From assembly GCF_907165205.1 (NCBI RefSeq), contig NC_058195.1, positions 23,456,936 through 23,520,935 of the forward strand: DNA of 64,000 nt, in the 5' to 3' direction. Below are positions 19,690 to 43,100 of the stretch, in pieces. Within the stretch, counting starts at the first letter, position 1, and each line of letters opens with the position of its first letter. This stretch comes from Coccinella septempunctata (taxonomy: Eukaryota > Arthropoda > Insecta > Coleoptera > Coccinellidae). A program made the translations under genes and the position numbers. Under the pieces are notes generated by a model that was not told the DNA's origin, ran no database searches, and worked only from the letters and a program-made list of their open reading frames with translations.

Positions 19690-19925
19690 CGTAGTTCGTT
19701 GTTACCTCCGTTAAGTTCATTGGGCGACCTGACCTCCGGGTGAAGGAGTTTTTTAATTGGAATAATTTCTGATTATATATGTAGAGGGGAAGGTAAATAA
19801 CAGGGGTACCTAAAGAGGGGAAAAGATTTTCATTGAAAAATTTTTCTTTAAACGAATCAGACCTTACTACCTCCGCATATATTTCTTATTAGTAGTACGC
19901 TCTCACCTCCCGCAACGTTGCCAGA
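19690..19925. repeat. Unit 1 copy 2, end motif cluster next to (TA)n
   Basis: Plus strand: CGTTGTTACCTCCG (about 19698), CTTACTACCTCCGC (about 19863), CGCTCTCACCTCCCGC (about 19898), followed inward by CAACGTTGCCAGA (about 19913). Confidence 0.65.
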
Positions 19926-22900
19926 TTTCAGGAGGACAGAAAGTAGGGCAGCTTGAATTCTACTCATATACAGAATACAGCTGCTCTTCCGATTCATTCA
20001 CACATACTGAAACCGGTAAATACTTCGAGAACGATACTGATATTAATAAACTTTATACGCTAATAATTGATTGATAAGGATTCGGAGTAAATGAATTTGG
20101 ACAGAAATTATTATCTTTTCTTCATGAATATCAACAGTTTTGAATAAATATGCTATGTCTACGATACTTCGTCCGATAGGGGAGTTTAATACCGTATAGG
20201 TCCTAAAATGAATGATACATGACAATGAAATTTTTCGTTACATATAAGATTAATTCCAAAGACAATTTTACCGAATTTGTTCTGGTATGAAATAGTTATC
20301 TAAATTTTGGGCATTATATTCACGACATGAGGAACTCCATTGAAATGTTTTTCCCGAATGAATCAACAAAGATAAACGTTTTACTTTCAGCTTCTATACT
20401 TCATTCACTTTCATTTTAGCACAGGATTGGCCATGGAAACTGAATACCTTCCACTCTGTATGGTACGAAAATGTTGGGTTAAGACGCTTGTCAAAACATT
20501 TTTGAGTTTTAAATCAGTGCTACGTAGTCCGTTCTACGTGAGACTCTCAGTAATTACGTATTTCATCACAATGTCAAATCACTTCGGAAAATATTGCGTC
20601 GAAAATATGTAACGAACATAATTGACATTTTATACAAACTGATTGGAGACATACCAAATCTATTTATTTACATGGAAAATAGAAGTAATCAGTAGCTTGA
20701 GGAGAGTTACTGTTGTTTATTTTCTTTGGCTGAAGGCTGAAGATGTTACATCAGTTGTAGAATTCAAAAAAATCAACCCGAAGATGAAATGCATTTGATG
20801 CAGTGTTAGCATTGAATTGAATACTCATAGGTGGTAGGGAATGGGTATCTCTTGAAGAAATGAACGGATAATTACGAGAATGTTGAATTCCTCAACAAAA
20901 ATCATCTTGCGTGAATAGTAGTCAAAATAATTAAAAGAAGTTTGAAGCAACAGGAGCTTCACCTTCAAACAAAACAACTGCCTAGTATTCATGTCTGCTT
21001 ATTTTCAATACATTGATATAATAATAATAATTATACAGGGTGTGGCGTAATGAATGGATAATATAGAGCCTGCGGGTAGAGTACTCTATGGCGGTTCAAA
21101 TAAATATATTTTACGTTTGGCAAAAGTGCCTTGGTTTTCGAGATATTGGGGATTTTCGATGAATCACCCCAAATAATAATAATAACTGGATATTGACATT
21201 TTTCATCATAGCGGTTCAAAAGAAACTCCTTGATTTAATGGCATTTCTTAATTGCTCGAGGAGTCTTTTGAAATTTTTCAGTACACAGGGTGTTTCACAA
21301 GTAAACGGACAAACGAAAACCGTGAATAGAGGGCATTGAGCTTAGTTCAAAAACACCTCATATGTGTGTCTTAGGCATTCCGTTTCCGATTAGATAGAGA
21401 GGAGTTTATTCAAATTTCCCTAATTTTTGTTCGGCTATAACTCCAAATATTTTAGTTGGATTCGGCTAAAAAATCATTATCCGCTTAAACTTCTAAGTTT
21501 CAATAAAACAGAACATTAAAAGTTGACGAACACAGGACCGGACTCATTGAGGATATATTCAAATTTAAACTCATGCAAAACACTCTGTTTGTAGTTTTTC
21601 TCGTCATAATTTTGAATTTTTCAGGTATCTTCATTGATTTTCTCAAAATCAATGAAACTTTGGTATGCCTTTTCAGATTATTTCTAATGAATAATTGTTT
21701 GATCGTGAAATGTCTGGAAAAAACAGCGCTGCATATTGACTTTTACTTCACATTAATTAATGGGATGAATATGATCGCCAATCAACTGAGGAAATCTAAA
21801 AATGGAATTGGAAATGTTCAACTGAATTTTTTCGTTCTCAATATATGTCTTGCATTTGTTTTTGATATTTATAGCATATCTGGTCATTCAGATAAGTCAT
21901 TAACAGTGATAATAAGCTTTATTATTGATAATGAACAAAAATAGAAATAAAAAACTACGCTATCATGATCATGAAAATAATAATTATAATTCGATATCTT
22001 CCGAATGAATCGCTTTTTATGGACAACGTGGAACTGAAGTAATTTTCCGAACTGATTTTCACCTCATTTGTTCTTTTAGTGAAGGTAATGATTGGCACTT
22101 CGAATAAGTACGATAAATGCACTGATTCCGTTATAGTCATTATTGGATCTATGGAAATCTATGGATTGTTCTGGTCTTATTACAATTTGTTATTGAAACA
22201 TTGATGATATTCATGCACCAGCAAAAGTATTTATCAGTATTTCAGGTCATTTTATTAGAAGGGTAGGACCCCAATATTGGACTGCTAGATCTCCAGATCT
22301 AACACCCCGCGATTTCTTTTTTTGTTTTTATTCACACAACTAGTTGTCCATAGAAAAATAGATTCTTTCTGAATATCAAGTTTTAAATTTTAGTTTCAAG
22401 ATAGCGTAGTTTTTCCATCCATATTTGGATATTATCAATTTTGAAACATTTTATCCTTGTGTAAGAGTATTTTGAAAACCGAATATGGTATAATTGTTGA
22501 ACACATTCAACAAAATATTCTTTGAAAAAAAATCAATTAAGGATTTCTAAATACATTTTCATGAAGTGCTCTATTCCTTAGAGGCGTCTGACCAAAACAA
22601 TTATTTCTAGAACATGATCAACAGGTGTCGCAACCCAAAAATCAATTCATTTTGAGAGAATAATAATGCAGATAACAAAAAAGTTGAAATTATGATTAAA
22701 CAACTACATACATGGTGTTTTTATGAGTTTGAAGTTAAGTAAAGCCTCACTGAGCCCGGTCCAGATTTTTGTCGAATTTTAATGCTCTGTTTCAATGAAA
22801 TTTACAACTCAAGGCTAAATATAAATTTTCAGTCGACTTGATCAGAATTTCAGGAGTTATAGCCAAAGGGAAATTCGAGAAATTTCAAAAAACCCTGAAG

Positions 22901-25232
22901 AAACCTATATATAGGGTGCCCCAAAACTATTGAATCAAACGTCACACCACGATAGAGTAGATCAAATACTATCGAATGACACCAACATTAGTTGAGCGAA
23001 AATGTACCGTTTCTAAAAAAACCTAACCTAAAGTTGCCGATTTTCGAACTATTTTTTCAGTCACAAGGCCAATTTGTTATTAAGGATAGCGTTTTTCTCC
23101 CATATTATCACCCCTGTTTATTCTGAGTATTAAAAATCATGTAGAAAAAACAATTGTTTTAATTTACATTTACTTAGGTTATGGTTATCGATTAACTACT
23201 TAAAATAATTTCAATTAGGGGAGATGAAACAATAATATTACTTCAATATAATTTAAAATCTATATCCTTTTTCACAAACTGGCCCTGTTATTAAGAAAAA
23301 TAGTTCGAAAATCGGCAACTTTATGTATTTTAATGAAATTCTGATTATTTTGGAAACGGTACATCTTCGTCGAACTAATTTTGGTGTCATTCGATAATAT
23401 TTGGTTTACTCTATCGTGGTGTGACGTTTGATTCACTAGTTTTGGAACACCCTGTATATGGTATGATTCTGAACTCAGCTCAATGCCCTCTATTCACGGT
23501 TTTCATTTGTCTGTTTACTCGTGAAACACCCAGTATACTTCTTGTACTCTGAAAATTTTAAAACAAATGCCCTCACCGTCATATGAAAATTCAAATTCTT
23601 CTTGGTGTAAGAACCGTTCATCCTTTCACCCAACGCCGAGCCTAGTTACATGGCTCGTTGAAAACGAAATCGGCATCTGTTTACTGCAAAACACGTGTTA
23701 ACGCTGATATGAAGGGTTCAAAATTTTCTACCTGATTCGGGCTTTTTAGGAACGAATTGCTCAAGATGCCCAGTTCGAATAACATTTCGTTTTGCGTGTT
23801 ATATTGGATAAAATTGAATTTATTCCATGGATGATTCGAGAATTATTGATGTCCAGAATGCTCCAGAATGATGAAAATTTTCAGATTTCATTGAAATTCT
23901 TGCGAAAATTATCTCGTATATTTTCAAGTTTAGATTTTAATTCATTCAGAACTTTGAAGTTCGGCAAATAATGATGTAAATGATATAGCTAACAGTTAAT
24001 CACATTTCCTTCAGCGCAGTTGTTGTTTTGAGGAAAAAGCAGTAGATTCTCGCAAAATCCGAAACTCTACATGAATAGGCCCAGTTGTTCAGTTCGGGAT
24101 TAAAGTTTATCCTAACTAAATGATTTTGACATTTCAGTTCAGTTGTCAGGTTAATCTAGGATCATCTTAAATCTCGGCCTTATCCTGAACTGAACAACCG
24201 GGCCTTATAGTAATAGCAACGTAGCATTAATTAACTCGGTATATTATTGGAATAATATTAAATTTTTATAGCGGAGAATAGTGGTTTTCAGCCTCGGTAT
24301 TCACGAAATTCATTTTATGTTTTTTTTTTCATCTGAATCGGCCCGAAATCTTGGATCCCCCGACCTGATATTATAGTTTCGTATACTTCTATGACAATAG
24401 CATAATAACTCAAATTTCATTATTTTCACAGAAATTTTTGAATTTAAGGGAGAGACACTTTAAAAAAACCGATAGCAAGTAACCGCCTAAACTGCGAGCT
24501 TGCCGTAGTTGAAAGTGGTACCAATCTACTCAGTGCTTCATAATATGTATAGTTTTATGACTCAGTGTTTTTCAGAACCTGTAAAAATAAAATTAAAAAC
24601 TGTAGACTCGTCATCGCCTTCCAAGGCTGCATCTTGGAAGAGCTGTCTATTTGGAAAAAAATTTATAGGAACCAGCCCCGCTTATTTTCATTAAGGAATC
24701 ATCTCCCTTAGTCCTTCGCATTTGTTTACAGATATCCTGTATATAGATACATTTTATCTATGTACCTATTCATTTTGGATAGTAGAAGTTTAATCAATAT
24801 GTGTTATTTTCGAATACCAAAACAAAAATTTTAATTGCACCTGATTTGTTAATTATAAGAATCATCATTCATTTTGAATAATAAAACTTCATGCGAAAAT
24901 ACTTAAATTAACTTTAGTCTTTCTCCTTTCATCATGCGTCCATCATAGTGTCCGCTGTTCATCATAGCTTTTGAGAATTACCAATCAATCATATGTATCC
25001 GAGTATGTATCTATATTATTACCTTCATTTTGTAGATTCATCATGTCTTGACAAAAATATGGTTGCAATTTCAAAATATGTTGACTCGAGGCCTTCAAAA
25101 GACTTCAATTTTGTTCATTTTTTCCCTTACATCCTGTATGATCTATCGAAAAATGCAAATCTGTTTTGGATAATTCTTCATGAAATCTTACTTGTTTCGA
25201 TATAATTTGTAATTTTCTTTATGATACATCAC

Positions 25233-26575
25233 TAAAAAATTTAAATAAATAAATAAATAATGTGCTTTATTTCAGGTAAAGTGTACACATGACATTGAAC
25301 ACTTGAAGTGAAACAGGGTCATTTTCTGCTTTATAGTCTGTGTTCCATAAAGTCTTCCACACTGTAGGGTTCGATTTCAAGTAGGAGTTTGAAGATGAAT
25401 TTCTTGAACTGTTGTAGAGTCCATTCTCCTCTTAGTTGTCTTACATCTTATTGTAATAACGAATATATCTATATTCCGGTCCCTTTTCAGTGAAGCTTAA
25501 TATGTGTCTTGGATATTTTAGTGCAGTTGTCCTCGTTCGTATTGTAATTACTTACTGTTTTCTCTTCGAAGTAGTGCTAGTTCTTGAATGTAAATATCAG
25601 GCTTTCTTGGATGTGTACATGCAGACTCCCCTGCATGATTCCGTCTTCCTCATCCTCCAGATCATTCTGAAGGCTCTGTTCTTCATTTTCAGCACTCTAT
25701 GTAGGTTGTATGAACTACCATAGAACATGATGCCATACCTGAACACTGCCTGGTATATTGTTCTTAGTGAGGTTATGTCCAGATATTTATTGAGGACTCC
25801 CAAAGTGTAGCAGATGGTAGTCAGTTGATTGCAAAGGTTGGAAATGTGCTCTCCCCAATCAAGGGTTACCTCAATAGTGAGGCCTAGGAAGCGACAAGAT
25901 TTAGTCAGTTCTAATGTGGAGTTAGACAGTGAAATGCTGGTAGGCACTTGGGGACCGGAATGAGCTGTCCTGAATAGGATGGCACTTGTTTTTTCAGAAT
26001 TCATGCACAAACCGTTTGCTTCAAACCACTGGCTAGCACGATTTAGAGTTAGAGTTGAGTATGAAATGGTAAACTCAACTCTAAATCGTGCTTGGCCAAT
26101 ACAGTGAAGTTTGTGTCATCTGCATAATTCACTGTCCTAACCATGGTTTCATCGAATATGGTACTTAGGTCATTTAGAAAAATGATGAAAATGATAGGGC
26201 CCAATATGCCACCCTGCGGAACTCTGTGAGTTCTTCTTCCGAAACTGTTGTTTTTCCGTTCTGAGAGATCACCACTCTCTGCCTGCGGTTTGCTAAATAT
26301 GATTGAAACCAGTCTAGCTTGTTTATGCCATATGCAGAAAGTTTATGGAGAATAAGGTCGTGGGACAGAGTATCGAATGCCTTTGATAGATCCAGCATTA
26401 GACCCACTGTTATATTAGAATCCTCCAAGGCATTAAGGATTCCTGAAATGAACTCAAACACTGCTGTCTGAGTTGATCTACCTCTTACATAACCATGTTG
26501 TGTGGGTAAAAGGATCTTTTCTTTTACAAGGTATTCTACTAGTTGAGTGCAGATTGTTAGTTCCATTATTTTAAA
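25233..26575 (-). mobile_element. 5'-truncated CR1/jockey-group LINE inside Unit 1 copy 2
   Basis: Replaces the junction that is uninterrupted in copy 3 (GGTTTGAATATTTCAGTGATG near 44525-44548). It has a (TAAA/TTTA)n tail near 25240-25262 and its truncated 5' end at about 26575. The same insertion is in copy 1 (1-945), so copies 1 and 2 share an ancestor after this insertion and copy 3 branched off before it, or lost it precisely, which is unlikely. Confidence 0.8.
25345..26566 (-). pseudogene. CR1/jockey-group reverse transcriptase remnant
   Basis: The segment at 26566-26174 has RT blocks QHGYVRGRSTQTAVFEF and LDLSKAFDTLSHDLILHKLS followed by SYLANRRQRVVIS. After a frameshift in the next block, GILGPIIFIIFLNDLST and then VNYADDTNFTVL follow in another frame. 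The segment at 26010-25597 holds the thumb-like region, and the basic C-terminus lies further left. Upstream endonuclease and N-terminal RT are missing because of 5' truncation. At least two frameshifts are present. Confidence 0.8.
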
Positions 26576-27112
26576 CCAGAGAGATGGTACAAGCTATTCA
26601 AATTTTCGGGAAAATCCAATAATTAAACATAATCGATAATAAAACACTGAGCAAAGGATTCCTCAAAATCATTGATCAATCCGATTTAAGAAAAATATAT
26701 AGAGCGTTCCATTTGAAATAACACAACAATGTCCAACATTCGGTTTAGCCGACGTTGTTCATTTCTGTGATATTGTAAAATTTGTAGCATTTTTTCTCTT
26801 GATTCTGAAATGAAAATTTTCGGAATGGCTCGTTGTCCTTGAATATTCATCACCATTTACATCTGAATATTTAGCTTGAGATGAAAGAAGTTCAACGGAT
26901 GCATAGATACACACGATGAAATATAATTCCATTCGAGAGAGCCAAGATTGGTTTTCTTTCACGTGATTCTTTCCCCTACAGATAAATGCGATAAAAAATC
27001 GTTGAGATATGCCGCCTGGATTGCAATTATGGAGGCGATAGCGCGCTGCGCCTCTCTACAGTTAATTCATCCGTATACTTATATTCCGCCTGTCTACATC
27101 TGCTTTGAAAAT

Positions 27113-27385
27113 ACAACGTTGCCATTTTCGGAGGTGCTAACGAGCAAAGAGTCCCCCACAGCAATTCTTCGATATACAGCTCAGCACACTAGCGCCAGTG
27201 ATATACACTCGAACTAAAAGATTGTTCAGTACATAAACGAGGTGCGTTGTGACCTCAAAACGATTTTTTGATATGTTGGTCCCTGAAGCCTCCTGAATCT
27301 AACAAGCTAAAAAACAAGGCAAAACGTTGTCACCTCCGATTTCGGAGGTGACAGCGATATATATGAGGTGAGAGCGTTAAACGAG
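27113..27385. repeat. Unit 1 copy 2, second end motif cluster
   Basis: Contains CAACGTTGCCA (about 27117), CGGAGGTGCTAACG (about 27136), GAGGTGCGTTGTGACCTC (about 27240), an inverted pair CGTTGTCACCTCCG and CGGAGGTGACAGCG (27326-27355), and TGAGGTGAGAGCG (about 27365). Read inward from the end these match the consensus seen at the other end of the unit. Confidence 0.65.
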
Positions 27386-27585
27386 NNNNNNNNNNNNNNN
27401 NNNNNNNNNNNNNNNNNNNNNNNNNNNNNNNNNNNNNNNNNNNNNNNNNNNNNNNNNNNNNNNNNNNNNNNNNNNNNNNNNNNNNNNNNNNNNNNNNNNN
27501 NNNNNNNNNNNNNNNNNNNNNNNNNNNNNNNNNNNNNNNNNNNNNNNNNNNNNNNNNNNNNNNNNNNNNNNNNNNNNNNNNNNNN
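27386..27585. other. Assembly gap (200 N)
   Basis: A run of exactly 200 N. Sequence left of it ends at ...GTTAAACGAG, which is also found at 39741-39750. Sequence right of it starts GTGTTGGACCTCCTGAGACC, also found from 15217. The gap therefore sits between two overlapping contig ends. Confidence 0.99.
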
Positions 27586-28262
<677 letters not shown>

Positions 28263-28333
28263 TTTTTTTTTTAATCATCGACATGCGGGCTGGTTACCAA
28301 GAAGACCGAGCTCAGTCGAAGCCAAGGTTCATC

Positions 28334-31300
28334 TCAGTGACTGGTTAGGAATCTTCGAACCATTCGCGCGGTCGCCAAAATGACCTCCTTCTGTGCCTGG
28401 CTGATAAGGTAGGTACTTAATTGTAGACGTCTCGTGTTCTCTGTCATATGACTCTCTACCAAACCATTCACGGATATTATTAATGGGAGAATCGACGTTT
28501 TCTTTCACCTGTAGATCTCTTTCAGTTCGAATGCGAGATCCTGGTACTTAGTCAGCTTCTCCGTATAAGCTCTGGAGATATTCTCGTCCGCGGGCACTGT
28601 GACATCTATTATGGACACAGATTTTTTCAGCCTTATCAAACAACACAATGTCCGGGCGGTTGTGTGGTACTGCTCTATCCGTGACAATAGTCGTGTCCCA
28701 GTACAATTTAAAATTTTCATTTTCTAGGACACTGCATGGTTGGTAAGTATAAAGGTTCCCTTCCTCGTGCATCAAAGCTGTCCTTTTTGCGAGTTCCCTA
28801 TGAAAAATTTTTGCCATCGCATTATGGCGTTCCATATAGTCCCTAGGAGCTAAAATTGGGCAAGAGGATGTGACATGTTGCACTGTTTCCAGGGATTTGG
28901 AGCATTTTCGGCAGACGTCAGTAGGAATATTACGATTAGTAATCCTCTTGATATATGCACGTGTTGGTATGACTTGATCCTGGACAGCTACTATTCTTCC
29001 TTCCGTCTCCGGAAAAAGGTACCCTGCTTTGAGGTAAGTAAGCGATTCTGACCTCAGGATACTGTCTGATCTTAAATTCCCAGGGTATCTACCGTGCAGT
29101 GCCTTGCTGTGCCACTCCTCCGAGAGTTGCTCGAGTGTCTGTTCCCTGAGGTTTATGGTAGGTTTCGCGAGCTGCAGTGCCGAGGACTCATCTGCCTGAC
29201 ATATGGTCTCATAAAAAGGTAAGTTTTTAGACCTGAAATATTTTCTCATTTCTAACACCATCTTGTTATGTGTTATTTGTATATTTTGCAGTCCCCTGCC
29301 TCCGTCCTGCCTAGGTATATAGAGCCTACTCACCGAGGAATGGGGATGATGAACACCAAATCTAGTCAGCAGCTTTCTTGTCTGTACATCCACCGCCTGC
29401 AGCTCCGTAGATGTCCAGCGCACAACTCCGAATGAATAGCTGATACAAGGTAAGGCCCATATATTAATCGAAGTGAAGAGTGCCTTGGAATTTAATTTAG
29501 CCTTCAGTAGACTTCTGATTCTTGCGAAGTATTTAGTCTTCAATGTTTCTTTCACTTCAGCTGTCTTGAAGTCGAGGGCCTGCTGCACACCCAGGTACTT
29601 GTACCCTTCTTGTGGTTTTAAGCATGCTATTCTAGAGCCATCCCACAGTTTTACCTCGTCTCCTTCTATGATCCCGCCCCTTCTCACATTCAGAACCGCA
29701 CACTTTGCCAAACCCATCTCCATTCCTATTGTTCTGCTGAAGGAGGATACTATCTCCAACAGTCTTCTCATCTGGTCTTCAGTGGCCGCGAAAAGCTTCA
29801 GGTCGTCCATATAGAGTTGGTGGCTGACTTTCAATTTCCTGACCTTATCTAGTACGTATCCATACCCAGATTTGTTCAGTAAAACACTCAGCATATTTAA
29901 CGCCAAACAAAACCAGAGTGGGCTTAGAGTATCGCCCTGAAAAATTCCGCATTTGATCGGTATCTCTCTCGTTCTGTTAGCTCCGTTCTTTGTTTCGATG
30001 AGTAATGTTGTTCCTCCATGTTTTCATTAGGTGTTTAAGTAAATTTATTATTTTTTTCTGAGATCCCGTAGAGACGCAAAACCCTCAATAGCCAAGAATG
30101 GGGCACCGAATCGAAGGCCTTTTTGTAGTCGATCCAGGCGATAGATATATTTCGGAGTTTAGTTTTCGCCTGCCGGGTAATGATCTGATCGACAACCAGT
30201 AATTCCTTGCAGCCTTTCGCGTCACTGCAGCACCCGTTCTGTTCGTGCGCCAAAATATTGTGCCTGCTCACATGCTTCCAAATATGCGAGGTTAGGGTAC
30301 CTGTCAGGATCTTTTATACGGTTGGGAGACATGTTATCGGGCGGTAATTTTTAGGGTCGGATGTTACTCCCCCTTTCGGAATCATCATGGTGATGCCTTG
30401 TGTGAGGGATTCCGGGATCACCTCAGGGTCGCGTAATGCTCTCTGAAAAGGGTTGCCAGAGCTTGACTGGGTGCTCGAAAAATGTTTCCACCAATAATTT
30501 TGTATCATGTCCGGTCCCGGCGCAGCCCAGTTGTTCGTTTTTTTAAGAACATACACAATATCAGCGCAAGTGATTTCTATGTTCTCCATCCTGTATCTCC
30601 AACTTTCAGTCTCCGCGTCCTTTATCCAGCCTGTTTTCTCATCGTGTTGTTTTTCTTTACCCCATATTGCTTGCCAGTACTCATACATTTCCTCTGTCCT
30701 TGGAGGTTCTCCTTCCCCTGTTCGATCGTTTCCAAACTCCTGAAAAACCGTTTTGGTTTTTGTAAAACAGTTGATTATTCTGGTATCTTTTTACTCTTTC
30801 ATTGTACCGCCTCATTCGATTATCTAAAGCTTTTACTTTCTGTTTCAGGTTCTCGCACAGTGTTTTCAATTTCTCCCTGCGGTCAGGTGCCAGTGCTGGG
30901 ATATGGTGTTCAAAGCATATTTTCCGAACTGCTTTATGGACCTTCTTTGATACGGACTCATTATTCAGGTATGTATGTAATGATCCGATTTTCTTTCTGA
31001 TCTTATTTATATTTCTTTCTAGACGAGTTCTCCATGGGGGTGACTGATTCAGTGGCCTTGTGTTTGCTTGTATTATAGGTCTGCCCATTTCCTCACACAC
31101 AGTGACTGCGCCTGCGTACACAATATCGACTATGTCTCTGAGCGTGGGGTGTTCGATATAAGTTTTCCTATCATTGTGTCTACCATGCCAACCTTTTTCA
31201 GCATCTCACGCGAGCCCTTCATCCTGGGGATCTTTGGTCTATCTGCAGAGTTCATTCCCGAATAACAGAGGATATTTCTTTCTAATGCTTGCTTTAATTG

Positions 31301-31854
31301 TTCGTCTGGTGGATCGGTAGCGTCAGTTGTCAAGTAATCGTCCTCTTGGTGCATTTCCTGTTCCTCGGGTGGTTCTTGTTCATTAACCTGTATTGCTCCC
31401 AGCGGCCACACACTTTCTTGTATAGATGCCAATTCAACGCTAGAGAACTTCTCATTTTCCAACATCCGTCTCACTCTATTCGCCAATAGAGTTGCGTACA
31501 GCTGTTTATCCGGCATAAGATCATTCCAGGTTTCGGTCAAAACTTGGCGATAATTTCTTCCAGCTGTTTCTTCCATATTCTTAGCAATGTTGTGAGCACG
31601 TAAAAGTATGACGTTTTCGTCTTCAGACCAGCGTGCTCTCCCGTCTCGCTTTGGTGCCTCAGTGGGACGAGTACCTGCTTCGTCCAAACTGAGATCCCTA
31701 TTAACATTGAGCCTGGGCCTTGCGGTACCGTCTCGGGAGGCTGCGCCGCTCGCACCACAGTTCCTCCCATCAGGCTGATCCTCTGGACGGCTCCGAGAGA
31801 GGCCAGCCCGCAGCCTCTCATCGCCCTGTTGCTTTCCACTTCTCGTGACGGGAG
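28334..31854 (-). pseudogene. R4-C ORF, duplicate copy
   Basis: Duplicate of the R4-C pseudogene at 15966-19491. It carries the same TAA after ITCLPTV, the same WRNN-region frameshift and the same TGA after KEIYR. It also has extra frame breaks at homopolymers (28626, 30056, 30448, 30731, 31147) that split its ORFs further. Shared lesions plus homopolymer-only extras point to one locus assembled twice. Confidence 0.87.
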
Positions 31855-31950
31855 CAAGTTAATCTCAGTGCCCTAGGTTGCTGACCTTCGGGCCTGGTTG
31901 ACTCGGGTATGCGGGGACGTCATCCCCCGAAGGCACTACATCCCCCTACA

Positions 31951-31959
31951 TATATATAT

Positions 31960-32050
<91 letters not shown>
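31951..32050. repeat. (TA)n microsatellite (duplicate block)
   Basis: Duplicate of 19582-19684, with one phase slip (ATAATA near 31970). Confidence 0.95.
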
Positions 32051-40194
<8,144 letters not shown>

Positions 40195-43100
40195 ATGAAT
40201 GGTAGTTCGAGAGAGCTCCCGTCAGCGGGTCCCGCTCAATCCCGTACAAGGGTGAGGCAGCATTGGACAAGAGATATGAATGTTTGTCTTATCAATGCTT
40301 ACTATCAGGTCACGGAAGGAGAAACGAACACCAAAAGATACGCAGACAGACTTGTAGAACGATGGACAGAATCATACCCTACCATGAACTTCACAGGAAA
40401 ACATCTAATTGCACAAATTAAAAATATCAAAGTACGTAAATTGCTAGCCCCAGATGAACTTGCAGCAATGAAAACAGAAGCAATAAGGCGCTCTCCCATC
40501 TCAGCAATCAAGAATATCAGGAGAAGCATCAACAGAAGGAGTACTGTGCACCCACAAATGATAGTGTTCGAGGAGAGTGAACAAGCAAATGGGGAACCAG
40601 AACCAGATGAGGTGTCAGCTGAAATCTTGGCGCTTTTTCAGGAGACAAATTTCAAGTGGAGGGGAGTGTCGATGAGTGCTAGACCGGAAATTGCTAAAAT
40701 GAAGGGCAGTAGAGAGACGAAAAACCTGATGCAAATCATTAATGACGCACTGAGGGAGACCATCGAATCTTCAGTTGACTTCGAGGAGTTATGTCACATA
40801 GTATATTGTGCAGCGATAGTAGCTAACACCATCCAGCAAACGACACCAAAGACGAAAAATCAAAATAATCATCAACAACCCAGACCACCATGGGAGGAGA
40901 GGCTCGAGAGAAAGATAACTGCTCTGAGGAGAGAAATAGGAATTCTCCATACCTTCACTACTACAGAAAACCTGAGTAAGAAGGTAGAGAAGAAAGTGGG
41001 AGCCTACGCCAAAAAAATAGGTCTGAAAAAAAACTGTCCCAACTTCCATCAAAATCTGAAAACCTACGTGGAAAGGCTCAAACAGAAAATAGCAGCACTA
41101 GGTAAAAGGTTGAGGAGGTATCACAAAAGGACCCAAAGATACCGTAACAACAATCTCTTCGCTAACAACCAGAGAGCATTTTTCAGAAGCCTCGAAGGAG
41201 AAATAGATGGAGCAGAAAACCCGCCAAGTCCCGAAGTAATGGAAGAATACTGGTCCACAGTATGGTCGCAGAGCATAGAGCACAACCGAAAAGCCTCCTG
41301 GATTGAAACTGAAGTGCAAAAGCTTGGCAATTTGCAGGAAATGGAGGCAGTGGTTATCACTGAAGAAGACGTGAGAGGAACAGTGAAGAGGCTGAAAAAC
41401 TGGACATCCCCAGGTGTAGATGGTATCCACAATTATTGGTGGAAAGTCCTAACATCGACCCATAAAGTATTGGCTCGGCTTACTCAGGACGCGCTCATGA
41501 ACCCGCGGGACATTCCTCGATACTTCAAACAGGGAATAACCTATATGCTTCCAAAAGGTGGCGAACGCTCCCAAGCAAAGAACTACAGGCCGATCACTTG
41601 CTTGCCATCCGCGTATAAAATCATGACTTCCACCATATCTTTCAAAATTAGCGGACACCTGAAAAAACACCACATAATGGCATGGGAGCAAAATGGCTGT
41701 AAGAGCAAAGGCCGAGGAAGCAAGGAGCTGCTGATAATTGACGATGTACTGACTAAGCAGGCAAAAAAAAAGAAAAAGAACTTATCAATGGCTTGGGTAG
41801 ATTATCGGAAAGCCTATGATTCGGTGCCTCATTCATGGCTGCTAGAGGTCCTTGAAATTTATAAGGTTGACAGACGGGTGATCGAACTGCTCAGGTACCT
41901 GATGTCCTCTTGGCGGACAAACATCGTGGTGAATAATAAATCAACCTCCTACAAAACCAGGGAAGTGAAAATACAGCGGGGCATCTTCCAGGGAGATTCG
42001 TTGAGTCCGTTGTGGTTTTGCATGGCTATGAACATCCTAAGCAGCATCCTCAACAGGTCAGCGTACGGCTACTCCATGAATGATAGAACAACACTTACCC
42101 ACCTATTTTACATGGATGATCTGAAGATTTATGCCAGGGGGCGAAGACAGCTAGAAGGTCTGTTGGAACTAGTTAGGAAATTCAGTGATGATATTGGTAT
42201 GTCACTTGGACTGGAGAAATGTGCCGCGGTGAATATCAAACGTGGAAAATTTGCTGAGGAGACTGACATAGAGCTAAAGGACGGTAGACAAATAGCAGGA
42301 CTGAAAGAAGAGGACAGATACAGATACCTGGGAATACAACAGACCTTCGAAATAAACCAACAGGAAAATAAAGAAGAGGCAAAAAAAGAGCTGTACCGAA
42401 GGGTGAGGAAAGTGTTGAAAACACAATTATCGGCAAGAAATAAAATGGAAGCTATAAACATCTGGGCTATTCCATCCTTTACTTATACTGCTGCGATTCT
42501 GAAGTGGTCAAAGACGGACCTGCAACTGGTAGACAGATGGATTCGAACTTCCTTGACAGAATATGGTATGCTGCACCCAAACTCAGCGATAGAGAGGATC
42601 TACTTGCCGCGAAAGCAGGGAGGTCGTGGTCTGACCAGTGTGGAGGATTCTTGCCTGAAAGAAGAAAGGAATATTAAAACCTATTTCCACAATTCATACC
42701 TACCTGTCCATCAGTGGGTAGCTGCACAAGAAAGCATCGAAAGATTGGCCCAAACAAACGACACAGACGAATCAGTAACAGAAAGTTCGGTAGAAAAGCT
42801 AAAGCAAAATTGGCAGAGGAAGGCACTTCACGGAAGATTTTACGCCAGTCTGCATCAAGAGGAGGTCGATCAGATTAGCTCGAATACATACCTGAGCCAG
42901 GGTTACCTATTTCCACAAACTGAAGGAACTCTGCTCGCTATACAAGATCAAGTGATACCGACAAGAACGTACATTAAGAGCATAATGAAACAGCCAGTAG
43001 CCGACACAAAATGTAGACTGTGCAGGAGCGTGGAGGAGTCTGTGCAGCACCTTACGTCAGGGTGTTCAGCTATCGCAGGGACCAAATATCTGACCCGTCA

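Noticed and set aside
26948..27217. 89-codon ORF near the end of Unit 1, also open (84 codons) in copy 3 (43667-43921, minus)
   Set aside because: By eye the differences between the copies are almost all amino-acid changing and very few are silent. That is not the pattern of a conserved protein; shared open frames reflect common descent.
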